From Hexactinellida sp. DTS-2022 (lineage: Eukaryota > Porifera > Hexactinellida), in assembly GCA_028753945.1 (NCBI GenBank), contig JAPNXP010000013.1, positions 4,092,001-4,156,000 of the forward strand: a stretch of DNA of 64,000 nt, read 5' to 3'. The position numbers were made by a program, and so were the translations under genes. The stretch's first letter is position 1, and each line of letters begins with the position of its first letter. This document shows, piece after piece, positions 62,871 through 64,000 of the stretch. The notes beneath the pieces are model-generated. The model saw only the letters and a program-made list of their open reading frames with translations, did no database searches and was not told where the DNA came from.

Positions 62871-62878
62871 TTATTTTT

Positions 62879-64000
62879 TCTCCGTAGACGGTGCCCTGGC
62901 CAGAGCTTTATAGTTGATGGGCTGAAACTTGGCATGTAGTTGCGGAGGGACCGTCTAATTTGCACCTGGGGTCACGATTTTTGATTAAGAAATTTTTGAC
63001 ACATCTTTAACACCTTTCAAATTTTGTCTGGTCCATAACTCAAAAAATGTTTTACTAAACCCCCAAATTTTATTTCATATTTGGATTCACCATAAAATTT
63101 TGCGTCTGATGGGAGAAGAAAACTTTTAATAAAGAGTTTTATTTCTGCCATAAATGGGGGTTGAAATTTCTTTGTTTACTCACACTTCAATTTCAGTAAA
63201 ACTGTGAAATCTAATTCCATTGTTTCAACTTGTAATATTTATATTGATTTAAGTTGTTAAATCTTACTCTATTGATTCAACTTGCCATAATTAAATTGAT
63301 TTAACTTATAAATTGCAGCTGGCTTCTATTTAATTTACCATACAATGGATTAAATAAAATAATATAATATAAGGAATTTGTTGACTTAATTCAACTCAAC
63401 CGTGGATAACAATGCTAATATAAATAACTAATAATATAATTTATTATCAATAAGTAATGAATGAATGGCATTAAACTAAAGATGGTTTATGATAGAACCG
63501 TTCAGATTTTACATTCGACAACAACGACAGATAAAGTGATTATATTTATTTCGCGAGAATATTCTTGCACAATTAATGTACTGACGTAATTTATTATAAT
63601 TAATTCCTTTTGTATTTAACTTATAGACGGTTCCAATTGGATTATTGGGGTTATCGAGTGCGCTGAATTCAAATATGATAGTTAAATCGATTTAAATTAA
63701 TAATAAGTGCAAATAATTGAACTTTATTTATTTTGCTGTACATAATAATGGTGTTAAATTATTAATTTATTAATTAAATATTTATACTAATTGGCTAAAT
63801 TTCATTAATCTCAGAGATGATACAAGATAGAAACAAACTTTCAATTTATCAATTGGTCCTTATACCACATACCACCTATACAAGTGAGTCTTGACACCTT
63901 GAGGTGATGATGACATCGTCAAAAAAATGTATTTTTACAATTTTGTGAATTAAATAATTCGCATGGGTTGGTTGGAGTTGGGTGAATACCCAACACGCAC
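62879..64000 (+). repeat. Second dispersed-repeat unit grading into R1
   Basis: 62879-63500 is a near-copy of 61697-62320. From about 63540 it is homologous to 1919-2350 and ends at the window edge in GTTGGGTGAATACCCAAC, the R1 terminal hairpin, then ACGCAC. Confidence 0.82.

Noticed and set aside
1..64000. tRNA, rRNA, hammerhead ribozyme or riboswitch motifs
   Set aside because: I looked for tRNA B-box, rRNA-like and hammerhead core sequences by eye and saw no convincing case; a covariance-model scan was not possible.

Overview
The window looks like AT-rich nuclear DNA from an animal, probably a marine invertebrate. A sponge is my best guess but a weak one. The evidence is spliceosomal introns (in a nucleoredoxin gene), intronless single-copy genes, animal-type DNA transposons (Kolobok, hAT-like, pogo/Tigger-like, Tc1-like, MULE) and Ty3/gypsy relics. 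I found no rRNA, tRNA or CRISPR array. Four cellular genes stand out: a choline/ethanolamine kinase (12612-13667, +), an orphan multi-pass membrane protein of about seven helices (21896-23056, -), a six-exon nucleoredoxin (34964-45580, +) and a pseudokinase-kelch fusion (59078-61273, +). Two-thirds or more of the rest is mobile or repeated DNA.

Layout. 1-1266: decayed MULE transposase with a C-terminal RING finger. 1.3-10.5 kb: minisatellites and nested foldback and hAT-like elements; the foldback at 2351-6420 carries a hAT-like element, which carries a Kolobok deletion derivative. 10.5-18.6 kb: pogo-like miniature elements around the choline kinase gene, a KRBA2/integrase-like gene fragment and an old gypsy relic. 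18.6-21.8 kb: head-to-tail array whose units start with GC-rich hairpins and end in (CAAA)n tails. 21.9-23.1 kb: the membrane protein gene. 23.4-28.7 kb: dispersed repeats, including a 63-bp palindromic satellite. 28.9-32.4 kb: a broken but recognisable Ty3/gypsy pol. 32.5-34.4 kb: a foldback element with palindromic minisatellites. 35-45.6 kb: nucleoredoxin, whose introns are full of nested elements, several with perfect target-site duplications (TSDs). 49.3-58.8 kb: a four-level nest consisting of an outer inverted-repeat element (9-bp TSD), a hAT-like element (8-bp TSD), tandem dispersed-repeat units, and an apparently intact autonomous Kolobok (TTAA). 59.1-61.3 kb: pseudokinase-kelch gene directly downstream of that nest. 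61.7-64.0 kb: more tandem dispersed-repeat units.

The host genes have no obvious joint pathway: phospholipid head-group kinase, membrane receptor or transporter, thiol redox and scaffold functions. What unifies the window is transposon biology. Many families share a fixed terminal scaffold (CAGT... next to TA, or CAGGG... with 8-bp TSDs) followed by a family-specific short word repeated in both orientations. Several insertions can be dated relative to each other because empty-site copies are present in the same window. All calls come from reading the sequence by eye; no alignment or database search was run.
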